19,275 nucleotides of DNA from SPGG2 sp964194625 (GTDB lineage Bacteria; Pseudomonadota; Gammaproteobacteria; Acidiferrobacterales; SPGG2), in NCBI GenBank assembly GCA_964194625.1, contig CAXMNC010000097.1, positions 1 to 19,275 on the forward strand. The letters run 5' to 3'. Under the pieces are notes generated by a model. That model saw only the letters and a list, made by a program, of their open reading frames with translations. It was not told where the DNA came from and ran no database searches. Both the position numbers and the translations under genes were made by a program. Positions 7,218 through 15,792 of this stretch are shown here, in pieces. Position 1 is the first letter of the stretch. Each line of letters opens with the position of its first letter.

Positions 7218-8492
7218 ATGCGCACAACAATCGTAGCCTCCTGGGCACTCTTTCTCGGCATTGCAATGATCATGCTCGGCAATGGGCTGCAAGGCTCGTT
7301 ACTAGGTTTGCGCGCAACCGTGGAAGGCTTTGCCACCGCAACCACCGGGTTTGTCATGTCTGGTTACTATGTTGGCTTCTTGCTTGGGTCAAGCTTGACG
7401 CCCAAGCTCGTGAAACGGGTAGGGCATATCCGTGTGTTTACGGCACTGGCGTCTATGGCATCGGCGGCTGTACTCCTGCACGCGATCTTTATTACACCGG
7501 CGGCGTGGACGGCCATGCGCATAGTGACAGGCTTCTCCTACGCTGGGCTATACGTCGTGGCAGAGAGTTGGCTCAATGACCGCGCCACCAATGAGACGCG
7601 TGGTCAACTGTTGTCCGTATATATGGTCATCATGTTGGGCGGTATGGGGAGTGGCCAGCTCTTGCTCAATGTGGCTGATCCGGCGGGATTCGAACTGTTT
7701 ATCCTCGTCTCTGTGCTGGTATCGGCAGCATTGGTACCGATTGCGTTGACTGCATTTGCGGCACCGGACTTCGCCGCGCCGTCCCACGTTGGGGTAAAGC
7801 GACTTTATGAAATCTCGCCACTGGGGGTGTTCGGGGCCTTCGGCACTGGCATGGCTCACGGCGCCGCGTTTGGTATGGGTGCGGTCTATGCGCGCAATGT
7901 AGGGCTTTCGGTAGGGGAGATCTCCTACTTTATGGCGGCCCCATTTCTTGGGGGAGTCTTACTACAGTGGCCCATCGGTAATATATCCGATCGCGTTGAC
8001 CGTCGACGAATCATTACGATTGTTACCTTTGTGGCCGCGATCGTCGCGTTTGCTGCGATTCCTGTCTCCGGCCAGTCTACTTTGGCGTTGCTTGTGTTGA
8101 TGTGTCTATTTGGTGGTATGTCGTTGCCACTGTATTCACTGTGTCTCGCCTATACCAACGATCATTTGGAGCCTTCGCAAATGGTGGCCGCCAGTGCCAC
8201 GCTTGTTTTTGTTGGAGGCGCAGGTGCCATCTTCGGTCCTACGCTCGCGGCCGTGTTCATGTCCGTCATAGGATCAAATGGTTTCTTTTGGTGGTTGGGT
8301 TCGATACATGCCGGCATCGGCGTATTCGCGATCTACCGTATGACCAAAAGCGATGCCACCCCCGTTGAGGAGCAAACACACTACGTGCCAGTACCATCGC
8401 GCGCGTCGCCAGTAGCTGCGTATCTCACCCATAGTATGGTTCGCGATGAAATGGATAGAGATCTCGCCAGGCTCGGCCGGTCCCGGCGCTAA
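7218..8492 (+). CDS. MFS transporter (YcaD-like)
   Basis: This 424-residue protein has about twelve hydrophobic segments in two six-helix halves. The loop after helix 2 reads TPKLVKRVGHIR, a variant of the MFS motif A, and the matching loop in the second half reads GNISDRVDRRR. A charged cytoplasmic tail follows the last helix, after about residue 378. It resembles the YcaD-type branch of inner-membrane exporters annotated as general substrate transporters; the substrate is unknown. The ATG at 7218 has a weak, distant AAGGTG. Another MFS-sized start further in is not needed because the first helix begins at residue 5. The next gene, a ThDP enzyme, follows after 117 bp in the same direction, so the two may share a transcript that ends at the hairpin near 10290. 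Confidence 0.87.
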   Translation: MRTTIVASWALFLGIAMIMLGNGLQGSLLGLRATVEGFATATTGFVMSGYYVGFLLGSSLTPKLVKRVGHIRVFTALASMASAAVLLHAIFITPAAWTAMRIVTGFSYAGLYVVAESWLNDRATNETRGQLLSVYMVIMLGGMGSGQLLLNVADPAGFELFILVSVLVSAALVPIALTAFAAPDFAAPSHVGVKRLYEISPLGVFGAFGTGMAHGAAFGMGAVYARNVGLSVGEISYFMAAPFLGGVLLQWPIGNISDRVDRRRIITIVTFVAAIVAFAAIPVSGQSTLALLVLMCLFGGMSLPLYSLCLAYTNDHLEPSQMVAASATLVFVGGAGAIFGPTLAAVFMSVIGSNGFFWWLGSIHAGIGVFAIYRMTKSDATPVEEQTHYVPVPSRASPVAAYLTHSMVRDEMDRDLARLGRSRR

Positions 8493-8609
8493 TAATTGTC
8501 GCCCGTATTGGTTTATACTATCGCTCGTCATTAGTGCCCGGTTGAAATCACTGCAGCACGACTTGGCGAACTGTGAAGAACAAAAACTTCTACCATTGGG
8601 ACAGGATGC

Positions 8610-10280
8610 GTGTCGACGAAACTCCGTAAACGAAGCGGCGGCCAAGTTCTCGCTGAACAATTACGCATACACGGTGTCGAACGCGCCTTCTGTGTGCCCG
8701 GCGAGAGCTATCTTGCCTTGCTGGATGCGCTCTACGACGTGCCCGAAATCGGTCTAATCACTTGTCGTCAGGAAGGTGGCGCTGCAATGATGGCCGATGC
8801 ATATGGAAAGTTGACGGGAAAGCCGGGTGTATGTCTGGTCACGCGCGGTCCTGGTGCCACCAACGCAAGTGCGGGCGTTCATATTGCGTTTCAAGATTCG
8901 ACCCCACTCTTACTGTTAGTAGGTCAGGTCGCACGTCGTATGACAGATCGCGAGGCATTCCAGGAGATCGATTACCGGCGTATGTATGGTCAGATGGCCA
9001 AATGGGTAGCACAGATCGAAGATCCGGCGCGTATTCCTGAATATATCAGTCGTGCCTTTTATACAGCCACATCCGGACGGCCGGGGCCTGTTGTACTGGC
9101 ACTCCCCGAGGATATGTTGACCGAAGTCGTCGAAGTTAGCGATGCCGAACCCTATCGGCGCGTGCACATACATCCAGGCGCGGGTGAAATGGCAGCAGTT
9201 CGTAAAGAATTGGCCGAATCGAAACGACCACTCCTGATTTTAGGGGGTAGTAGTTGGACGCCAGAGGCATGCACCGACATCAAGCTATTCGCTGAGGCGA
9301 ATCACTTGCCCGTGATCGCCGCGTTCCGTTATCAGTATTTGTTTGATAACACCCATGGCAACTACATTGGTGATCTAGGCCTTGCAACTAATCCAGCACT
9401 GACAGAGCGCGTAAAGCAAGCTGACCTGCTGCTAGTGGTGGGCGCGCGGTTGGGGGAGATGACGACGAGTGGTTACACGTTAATCGACATACCTACACCA
9501 AAGCAGAAATTGATACATGTGTACCCCGGCGTCGAAGAACTAGGCAGAGTTTATCAGCCCACCTTGGCGATCAATGCCAGTATGCCAGCCGTCGCCGTCG
9601 CCGCCCGTGCGCTTGCACCCATAGACTCACCTGAGTGGAAAGGGTCAGTAAAAGCGGCCCGAAATGACTATCTTAGACACATTTCTGTCATCAATGGGTC
9701 GGGTGATGTGCAATTGGATGAGGTACTTGCCTGGTTGAGCGGCCGTCTGCCGGCCGAGTCAACCGTAACAAATGGGGCGGGGAACTATACGGCGTGGGTT
9801 CATCGCTTTTTTCAGTATCGAACCTTTGGTTCGCAACTTGCACCCACCGCAGGTTCCATGGGCTATGGTACGCCGGCGGCGATCGCAGCGAAGTCGCTTT
9901 ATCCGGATCGGCCAGTAGTATGTTTTGCGGGCGATGGCTGTTTTCTCATGACAGGGCAGGAGCTCGCAACGGCTGTACAGTATGAACTGAACATTATCAT
10001 TGTCGTCGTCAACAATGGTATGTATGGAACTATCCGCATGCATCAGGAGCGTGACTATCCGGGCCGAGTGATCGCTACCGATTTGCGTAACCCTGATTTT
10101 GTCGCGTTGGCAAAAGCGTATGGTGCCTACGGCGAGCGAGTTGAAAAAACGGGTGAGTTTCCTGCCGCATTTGAACGTGCAGTGAACGCTAAAAGGCCTG
10201 CACTACTGGAACTCATGGTAGATGCGGAGGCGATTACACCAAATCGTACATTGACTGCGATTCGAAACAGAGCGAACTAG
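8610..10280 (+). CDS. ThDP-dependent acetolactate-synthase-like enzyme
   Basis: The 556-residue protein has the three-domain layout of the acetohydroxyacid synthase/pyruvate oxidase family. The N-terminal Pyr domain (about 8-175) carries the catalytic Glu55 in CRQEGGAAMMADAYGK and TRGPGATN at 78-85. A middle domain (about 190-330) follows, and a C-terminal PP domain has the thiamine diphosphate motif GDG (441-443) running to NNG at 468-470. It is not next to an ilvN regulatory subunit, and the surroundings are transporters. I therefore infer a catabolic 2-oxo-acid decarboxylase or carboligase rather than the biosynthetic ilvB enzyme; the exact substrate is open. The GTG start is preceded by GGGACAGGA. 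The preceding 117-bp gap contains a TATACT box at 8514-8519 without a convincing -35. The gene ends directly in a terminator hairpin. Confidence 0.85.
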   Translation: MSTKLRKRSGGQVLAEQLRIHGVERAFCVPGESYLALLDALYDVPEIGLITCRQEGGAAMMADAYGKLTGKPGVCLVTRGPGATNASAGVHIAFQDSTPLLLLVGQVARRMTDREAFQEIDYRRMYGQMAKWVAQIEDPARIPEYISRAFYTATSGRPGPVVLALPEDMLTEVVEVSDAEPYRRVHIHPGAGEMAAVRKELAESKRPLLILGGSSWTPEACTDIKLFAEANHLPVIAAFRYQYLFDNTHGNYIGDLGLATNPALTERVKQADLLLVVGARLGEMTTSGYTLIDIPTPKQKLIHVYPGVEELGRVYQPTLAINASMPAVAVAARALAPIDSPEWKGSVKAARNDYLRHISVINGSGDVQLDEVLAWLSGRLPAESTVTNGAGNYTAWVHRFFQYRTFGSQLAPTAGSMGYGTPAAIAAKSLYPDRPVVCFAGDGCFLMTGQELATAVQYELNIIIVVVNNGMYGTIRMHQERDYPGRVIATDLRNPDFVALAKAYGAYGERVEKTGEFPAAFERAVNAKRPALLELMVDAEAITPNRTLTAIRNRAN

Positions 10281-10301
10281 AAAGGGGCGTCCGCCCCTTT
10301 T
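10281..10301 (+). terminator. Rho-independent terminator after the ThDP enzyme gene
   Basis: A perfect 9-bp inverted repeat, AAAGGGGCG (10281-10289) and CGCCCCTTT (10292-10300), has a GC-rich core and ends in a short T-run. It begins one base after the stop codon. Because the arms carry A and T runs on both sides, it could act in both directions. The following DMT gene then needs its own promoter in 10302-10389, where I see no strong match. Confidence 0.8.
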
Positions 10302-10389
10302 GATCTACGGTAGCGTCTGGGGAGGGCAGTATCGGGCCGCATATCGCTCTGCTCGCCTGTACCAAACGTACTCTGACACAGGATTACCA

Positions 10390-11292
10390 ATGACAACTAC
10401 TCAATCAACCGCTAGGGACAGCACGTATCCACGTGGGGTGTTGATGGTCCTATGTGCCGGGGTCTGCCTAAGCACCGGCGGGCTACTCGTGCGGCACATC
10501 GAGACAGCGGACGGTTGGCAAATCATTTTCTATCGGGCCACCTCCTTTGTCGTAACGCTCCTGATATTCCTCGCCATCCGCTATCGTGGTCGAGTCGTTC
10601 AGCCATTCAAAAGGACTGGAGTGAACGGTTTATTGGTAGCCATATTTCTAGGATTAGGCTCGATCTGTTACTTGTTTGCGATTCTCTTGACCACCGTAGC
10701 CAATGTCGTGTTTATTATCAGTGCCGCACCGTTTTTCACGGCCGCGGCGGCATGGCTGTTGCTGGGCGAGCGCGTGGGAGCGGTAACTTGGTTCTTCATG
10801 GCAGCGGCGCTGGCCGGCATTGGTCTCATGTTCGTCGATGGTTTTGTCACGGGCCGTTGGCTTGGCAATGTTCTGGCGCTGGGTGTGGTCGCGTCTTTTG
10901 TCGGCATGTTAGTCGTAATCCGGCAGTCAAAAGCGATAGACATGGTGCCAGCTACTTGCTTAGGCGGTGTCGTGGCTGGAATCATTTGTGTATTTATGGT
11001 CGACACCTTTTGGATCTCTAGGCAGGACTTGATCTTGTGTATATTGCTGGGTTCCGTCCAGTTTGGCGCCGGATTCATTCTAATTACCATGGGAACACGG
11101 CTAGTACCGGCGGCGGAGGTGGCGTTGTTATCGCTTACCGAAACAGTGCTGGCACCGATTTGGGTCTGGCTTTTCGTTTATGAAGTACCCAGCGTGTTTA
11201 CGCTCATCGGAGGAGCGATTGTGTTGACAGCGGTAGTAGGGCAGGCAGTTGGGGGTATGCGGAAGCAGCGTGCAGTGAATTTTTATCGATAA
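10390..11292 (+). CDS. EamA/DMT-family permease
   Basis: A 300-residue protein with about ten hydrophobic segments arranged as two EamA repeats, roughly residues 20-150 and 165-293. The first repeat carries a GLLVRHIE loop after helix 1 and the pattern AAPFFTAAAAWLLLGERV near its end. The second ends in the matching ALLSLTETVLAPIWVWLFVYE. DMT family members export amino acids, nucleosides or drugs; the substrate here is unknown. The frame extends upstream to 10300, into the terminator, but the ATG at 10390 with AGGA six bases before it is the better start. The 3' end overlaps the COG3904-type gene on the other strand by ten bases. Confidence 0.85.
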   Translation: MTTTQSTARDSTYPRGVLMVLCAGVCLSTGGLLVRHIETADGWQIIFYRATSFVVTLLIFLAIRYRGRVVQPFKRTGVNGLLVAIFLGLGSICYLFAILLTTVANVVFIISAAPFFTAAAAWLLLGERVGAVTWFFMAAALAGIGLMFVDGFVTGRWLGNVLALGVVASFVGMLVVIRQSKAIDMVPATCLGGVVAGIICVFMVDTFWISRQDLILCILLGSVQFGAGFILITMGTRLVPAAEVALLSLTETVLAPIWVWLFVYEVPSVFTLIGGAIVLTAVVGQAVGGMRKQRAVNFYR

Positions 11293-12236
11293 GCGTCTTG
11301 AGGCACAGTGGGTGATAGCGCCGGAGGTGCTAGTTTATCGGGGATCACGACACCATGAATAACTCCCGCTTGCAGCAGCTCTTCGTGGCTAGGGAACCAC
11401 ATATCGCTGTGTCGTATTTCGTACATTTTATCTAGAAACGCAGTATCGATGGACTGACTCGCATAGAAAGCAAGATCTTTTTTAAATTCGTTATCTAAAT
11501 CCAGGAATGGATATACATTTTTTGAATCGAGCCGGTATCGATGAAAGCCCAATTTTGCTTCTGGCCCCAATAGTCGCTTCTTTCCACCGATAAAGGCGAT
11601 AGTGCATGCAGAACTGCAACCCTTCAGTGAGTATGTATGTAGCTCCTTTTCTCCGATAAGAACGGCGAGGCCGCGTCCTTCGGAGACTGGTCCACCCTTA
11701 CTATCCAAAATGATTCTCTCGACGTCGGCGTGATGCTCCAGCAATCCCGCAAGCTCGCGGGTGATTCCGAAATCTATGGAGCCGCTCAAGCGGATAGTTC
11801 TGTCGTTGTCTTCTAGTGTGAGTAAGTAACTTTTTTCGTCCACGGAACTTTCAACTACGGTAAAAAGTGAAGCACCAACACGTATTAGTGATAAGCCTTC
11901 AACAAATATGACAACGATTCCCAATACTACGATTGCCTGGGCGCTGCGGATCCAAACGAAGTTACGATATTCGGTTAACGCCCGCTCACAGGTACGCAAT
12001 ACACCAATCGCTTGCCATGGATAGACGACGAAACGGAAACAAACAAAATAAATTACCGTGACGTATAAATGAGTGCGAGGGGATGCGGAGAAAGGCAGTG
12101 TTATCAGTAACTCTAAATAATGTATGGCAACATTGAGCAACGCGAAGTTAAACCAAAATGAAAACGCCAGCGAGTAATTTCCCCTCCAGTGATCGCGAAC
12201 GTAGTCTGGTATGCGTTTCGAATACATCGCTTCCAA
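11283..12236 (-). CDS. Membrane-anchored ClpP-fold protein (COG3904-like)
   Basis: The 317-residue protein has three or four N-terminal hydrophobic segments (about 21-50, 57-80 and 98-125). A ClpP/crotonase-like domain follows from about 137 to 290, with the substrate-strand region IILDSKGGPVSEGRGLAVLI, the nucleophile-like loop KGCSSACTIAFIGG (Ser208/209) and LGFHRY with His232. These resemble the Ser and His of Clp-type proteases and match COG3904 'predicted periplasmic protein' members. The domain after the membrane anchor is probably extracytoplasmic. Activity is unproven; a membrane protease is my inference. The longest frame starts with TTG at 12236; an ATG at 12227 (MYSKRIP) is equally acceptable. 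It lies 157 bp downstream of the ABC permease genes in the same orientation and converges on the DMT gene. Confidence 0.72.
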   Translation of the reverse strand: MEAMYSKRIPDYVRDHWRGNYSLAFSFWFNFALLNVAIHYLELLITLPFSASPRTHLYVTVIYFVCFRFVVYPWQAIGVLRTCERALTEYRNFVWIRSAQAIVVLGIVVIFVEGLSLIRVGASLFTVVESSVDEKSYLLTLEDNDRTIRLSGSIDFGITRELAGLLEHHADVERIILDSKGGPVSEGRGLAVLIGEKELHTYSLKGCSSACTIAFIGGKKRLLGPEAKLGFHRYRLDSKNVYPFLDLDNEFKKDLAFYASQSIDTAFLDKMYEIRHSDMWFPSHEELLQAGVIHGVVIPDKLAPPALSPTVPQDAYR

Positions 12237-12393
12237 CGATACGCGCTTGTTGAGCGGCGCGCCAGCGGGGCAATACTTGTGAAAGTCGTCAAAGTGTTGC
12301 AGTCAGCGAGAATCGTGAACTTAGCTGGCAGGTGCGTTTTATGGACGACACTCCGAGGCAGCTCGTATGAGGGCCAACCCGGTGTGTGTAATT

Positions 12394-13245
12394 CTAGCTC
12401 GGTCTCAGTCCACGCATTCTTTCGTTGCGTCGCCGCAGTAGTTCGACCGAGGTTAAGAGTAGGATAGCCACACAAACGAGCAGCGTGGCTACGGCGAGAA
12501 TCGTCGGACTGATATGTTCCCGGATGCCGGAGAACATCTGCCATGGAATCGTGCGCTGCTTAAAGCTACCGACAAACAGTACGACCACCACTTCGTCAAA
12601 AGACGTGACGAACGCAAACAAAGCACCGGAGATGACGCCGGGCAGAATAAGGGGCATGATGACCTTTAAAAAGGTACGAGTCGGAGAGGCCCCAAGGTTT
12701 GCGGCCGCCCGGATAAGGCTTTGATCGAATCCGACCAAGGTGGCGGTAACCGTGATCACGACGAACGGGGCCGAGAGCGCCGCATGGGCTAGAATTACTC
12801 CAGGGAGCGTGCCTTGTAAGCCAAGCCGTGAATAAAAGAAAAACATACCCGCGGCCGAGATAATCAATGGCACGACCATTGGCGAAATAAGCAGTCCCAT
12901 AATTGCCGTGCGATAGGGCGCGTGCGCGCGACTCAAACCTAGCGCAGCTAAGGTTCCGAGGAAAGTTGCAATCAGCGTGGAAAAAACTGCAATGATAAAA
13001 CTGTTCCTCACCGCACCCTGCCAGTTTAGACTAGTAAAAAAATCCTTATACCATCGTAAGGAGTACCCCTCCGGATCCAAGGAGAGCATTTTCTCGGTAA
13101 ACGTGAAGAATGGCACCGTGTTAAATGATAGCGGGATGATCACCAAGATCGGAAAGATCAAAAAGAAAAAAATAAGCCCGCAAATTACATAAAACGCGTA
13201 ATGCCAAATACGTTCGCCGAGCGTTGCATAGGGAGGTAGCGCCAT
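12394..13245 (-). CDS. ABC transporter permease, PotC-like
   Basis: This 283-residue inner-membrane protein has six predicted helices and the cytoplasmic EAA loop at about 180-200, reading RAAANLGASPTRTFLKVIMP, which docks with the ATPase. It is the size and type of the PotC/PotI permease of spermidine/putrescine importers. A positively charged tail (RRRNERMRGLRPS) ends the protein. It begins four bases after the stop of the other permease gene and so is translated with it. It is the last gene of the four-gene importer unit; the ligand cannot be told from the permease. Confidence 0.9.
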   Translation of the reverse strand: MALPPYATLGERIWHYAFYVICGLIFFFLIFPILVIIPLSFNTVPFFTFTEKMLSLDPEGYSLRWYKDFFTSLNWQGAVRNSFIIAVFSTLIATFLGTLAALGLSRAHAPYRTAIMGLLISPMVVPLIISAAGMFFFYSRLGLQGTLPGVILAHAALSAPFVVITVTATLVGFDQSLIRAAANLGASPTRTFLKVIMPLILPGVISGALFAFVTSFDEVVVVLFVGSFKQRTIPWQMFSGIREHISPTILAVATLLVCVAILLLTSVELLRRRNERMRGLRPS

Positions 13246-13249
13246 CGAT

Positions 13250-14515
13250 CTACCCGAATTTCATGTTATCGATACCGACCACTTTATCGTAGAGCACGTA
13301 AAGTGCCAGTATTAACGCTAGTAGGTACACGCCCAGCGCAGCAGCGAGCCCCCAGTTGAGCGAAGTCGATATGTGATAAGCAATAAAATTACTAATAAAG
13401 GTCCCGTCGGTACCACCTACGAGCGCTGGCGTAATGTAGTAGCCGATCGAAATAATGAATACCAAGATGCCGCCTGCCCCGATACCGGGAATGGTGTTGG
13501 GCATATACACCCTTACGAACGCGGTGAATGGATTTGCACCTAATGATCTTGCCGCACGCATATAACTGGGGGGGATCGTTTTCATAACACTATAGAGCGG
13601 CAACACCATGAACGGTAAGAGGATATGAGTCATAGCCACCATAGTGCCAATCTGATTGTGTATCATCCGCAGTCGGCTTTCGTCGGCCAGCAGGTTCAAC
13701 CACACCAGTAAGTCGTTGATAACACCCTGTTGCTGTAACAACGCGATCCATGATGTTGTGCGCACTAACAACGACGTCCAAAACGGCAGCAACACCAGTA
13801 TCATGAGCAAATTACTGATACGTAGCGGTATGGTTGCTAATAGAAAGGCGATAGGATAAGCCAGAACCAAGCAGAATAACGTAATCACAGTACTCAGCCA
13901 CAACGTACGCCCGAAAAGCTTGACATAGACTCGTCGGTTTTCGGGTTGTGCAACAATTTCCGACTCTTCATTGAAGCGCAAATCAAGGCCAGCCAGATAG
14001 TACGACCACGTATACTTGCCGGCCTCGCGTTTTATCAGCCGCCAGGTTTTCAAGTCGCCCCATTTCTTATCCATTTTTATCATCGCTTCCTTGTACGGCG
14101 GCTCTTTGATTCGTTTCATCCTGCGCTGCGATTTGCGGAACAGACTGGACATGCCCGGCATTTCGTAATTCAATCTCCGGCCGATTTTGCCGATGGTCTT
14201 TTCTTTTGCTCCTTGCTTGACGTCTTGCGCCATTGCCGCAAACACAGCCTCATCGGGAAGGCCTTCGTCGCTCGGGTCCCAACTCTCTATGACCTCCAAC
14301 GTGCGCGGTAAAATTCGGGGCATGATTTCATTGTCGATGCCGCGGTAAAGCATATCGGCAATTGGGAACAAGAAAGTAATTAAGATGAAAAAGAAAAGCG
14401 GCGCAATCAGCAGCAAACTTCTAATCTTTTCACGGCGCAAAGCGCGCCGCAGGCTGACCTTAAGCGGCGTACCGTCGGCGGTCGTCAGTACTTCGTTCGC
14501 AGTGGTGTCAACCAT
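13250..14515 (-). CDS. ABC transporter permease, PotB-like, with an inserted N-terminal loop
   Basis: The 421-residue protein is a PotB/PotH-type permease with an EAA loop at about 320-340 (RAARSLGANPFTAFVRVYMP). It is longer than the usual 280-320 residues: between a first helix (about 34-56) and the conserved transmembrane core (from about 203) there is a hydrophilic insert of roughly 145 residues, rich in Lys, Arg and Glu. Its placement suggests it faces the periplasm, as in a subset of this family. Its role is unknown; contact with the binding protein is possible. The start is 69 bp downstream of the binding-protein gene, just after a strong hairpin. Paired with the PotC-like gene four bases away, it forms the channel. 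Confidence 0.88.
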   Translation of the reverse strand: MVDTTANEVLTTADGTPLKVSLRRALRREKIRSLLLIAPLFFFILITFLFPIADMLYRGIDNEIMPRILPRTLEVIESWDPSDEGLPDEAVFAAMAQDVKQGAKEKTIGKIGRRLNYEMPGMSSLFRKSQRRMKRIKEPPYKEAMIKMDKKWGDLKTWRLIKREAGKYTWSYYLAGLDLRFNEESEIVAQPENRRVYVKLFGRTLWLSTVITLFCLVLAYPIAFLLATIPLRISNLLMILVLLPFWTSLLVRTTSWIALLQQQGVINDLLVWLNLLADESRLRMIHNQIGTMVAMTHILLPFMVLPLYSVMKTIPPSYMRAARSLGANPFTAFVRVYMPNTIPGIGAGGILVFIISIGYYITPALVGGTDGTFISNFIAYHISTSLNWGLAAALGVYLLALILALYVLYDKVVGIDNMKFG

Positions 14516-14538
14516 GTGTCGTAGAGCGGTGATAGCAA

Positions 14539-14569
14539 CAAGGAACGGGCGCTACGCGCCCGTTCCTTG
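14539..14569 (-). terminator. Strong intercistronic hairpin between binding protein and permeases
   Basis: Perfect 13-bp arms, CAAGGAACGGGCG (14539-14551) and CGCCCGTTCCTTG (14557-14569), surround a 5-base loop; a further C-G pair would leave only three loop bases. It begins 15 bp past the stop of the binding-protein gene. Only a weak TTGTTG follows in the reading direction, so partial termination or 3'-end mRNA protection is more likely than full termination. This would raise binding-protein output over permease output, as is common in ABC import operons. Confidence 0.75.
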
Positions 14570-14584
14570 TTTCCATAAGTCAGG

Positions 14585-15682
14585 CTACTGTACCAACCAA
14601 GCTTGAAAGCGCTCGTCGAGCTCCGCTCGGTGATCTGCCCACCATTCATAGTTGAATAGCAGGGTATGCTTAGCATTGCCGGGGTCCGTCGGCATATGTG
14701 GGCTCATGTCGATACCGAGGGTGGCGTGCTTGCCCACCATCGGGGCTGAGGATTGGCGCGCCGGACCATAGGAGATGAACTTGGCCTGATCCGCCAGTCG
14801 CTGCGTGTCGGTGGCGAACTTCAGGAATTTTTCGACCTCGGCCTGATTCTTACCGCCCTTGGGTATGACCCAACCGTCCAGATCGAACACCTGCCAATCC
14901 CACATCATCCCTACGGGTTGTTTCTCCTCTTCTATCAGGGAGAACAGGCGACCGTTGTAGGCTGAGGCCATCACCACTTCACCGTCCGCCAGCAGCTGGG
15001 TCGGCACGGCACCTTTTGTCCACCACACCACTTCGCTCTTGATGGTATCGAGCTTCTTGAAGGCGCGCTCCAGACCCTTCTCGGTGCTCAAAACATCATA
15101 GACCTTGTCTATGGGTACGCCATCTGCGAGCAGCGCCCACTCCAGATTACCGATGGGCTTTTTCTCCAGCGAGCGCTTGCCGGGGAACTTCTTCAGATCA
15201 AAGACATCGGCGATGCTGGTTGGGGCAGTCTTGAGCTTATCTGTGCGATAGCCAAAGGTGGTCGAATACACGATCTGGGGAATGAAGCACGGGGACACAA
15301 TCATGTCGCCGAAGTCCTTGCTGGCCGGCGTTCCGTCGGGCGCAGCCGCCAACAATTTGTCATGATCGATTTCTAACGCAATGCCCTCGTCACATGCCGT
15401 CATCGCATCCGCCGCTACCATATCGACGAGATCCCAAGTGACGTTACCTGCTTCAACCTGGGCGCGTAGTTTGGCCAAACCTTCCGACGCCGAGTCGTCG
15501 TTGAGAATCTTGACGCTCGGATTTTTCATCATATAAGGTTCGTGATACGCCTTTTGTTGGCTCGCCGTATAGGCGCCACCCCAGGAGATCACCGTTAATT
15601 CGACGGCCTGGGCCGCACTCGCGGCGAGTAGCCCACCGGCGGTGAGGCCGGCTGTTATTACGCTAATAAATTTAGATTTCAT
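14585..15682 (-). CDS. ABC transporter substrate-binding protein, PotD/PotF-like
   Basis: This is the periplasmic receptor of the importer, with 365 residues from the ATG at 15682. The frame is open further upstream to 15766, but the chosen start has GAGG nearby and gives a clear signal peptide: MKSKFISVIT, a hydrophobic core and cleavage after AQA at residue 26. The mature protein opens with VELTVISWGGAY, typical of the polyamine/extracellular solute-binding family 1/8 group, and has the usual two-lobe length. Late segments NLEWALLADGV and DWQVFDLDGWVIPKGG fit the family. The ligand may be a polyamine or another cationic or amino compound; I cannot tell which. A 110-bp leader separates it from the ATPase gene, and a hairpin follows it. 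Confidence 0.9.
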   Translation of the reverse strand: MKSKFISVITAGLTAGGLLAASAAQAVELTVISWGGAYTASQQKAYHEPYMMKNPSVKILNDDSASEGLAKLRAQVEAGNVTWDLVDMVAADAMTACDEGIALEIDHDKLLAAAPDGTPASKDFGDMIVSPCFIPQIVYSTTFGYRTDKLKTAPTSIADVFDLKKFPGKRSLEKKPIGNLEWALLADGVPIDKVYDVLSTEKGLERAFKKLDTIKSEVVWWTKGAVPTQLLADGEVVMASAYNGRLFSLIEEEKQPVGMMWDWQVFDLDGWVIPKGGKNQAEVEKFLKFATDTQRLADQAKFISYGPARQSSAPMVGKHATLGIDMSPHMPTDPGNAKHTLLFNYEWWADHRAELDERFQAWLVQ

Positions 15683-15792
15683 GCTACCATCCTCGCTGGG
15701 TTCACCAGCATCAACTTTAAGTCTAATGATAAGGCCTCCCGCCTTGTTTGCGACAAACGGCCCCAAACTCTAGAGCCGAGAAGGATATGTCG

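Noticed and set aside
15683..15792. Possible hairpin or promoter in the 110-bp leader of the binding-protein gene
   Set aside because: Only a 5-bp stem with a bulge (GTTTG-CGA-CAAAC) and no matched -35/-10 pair.
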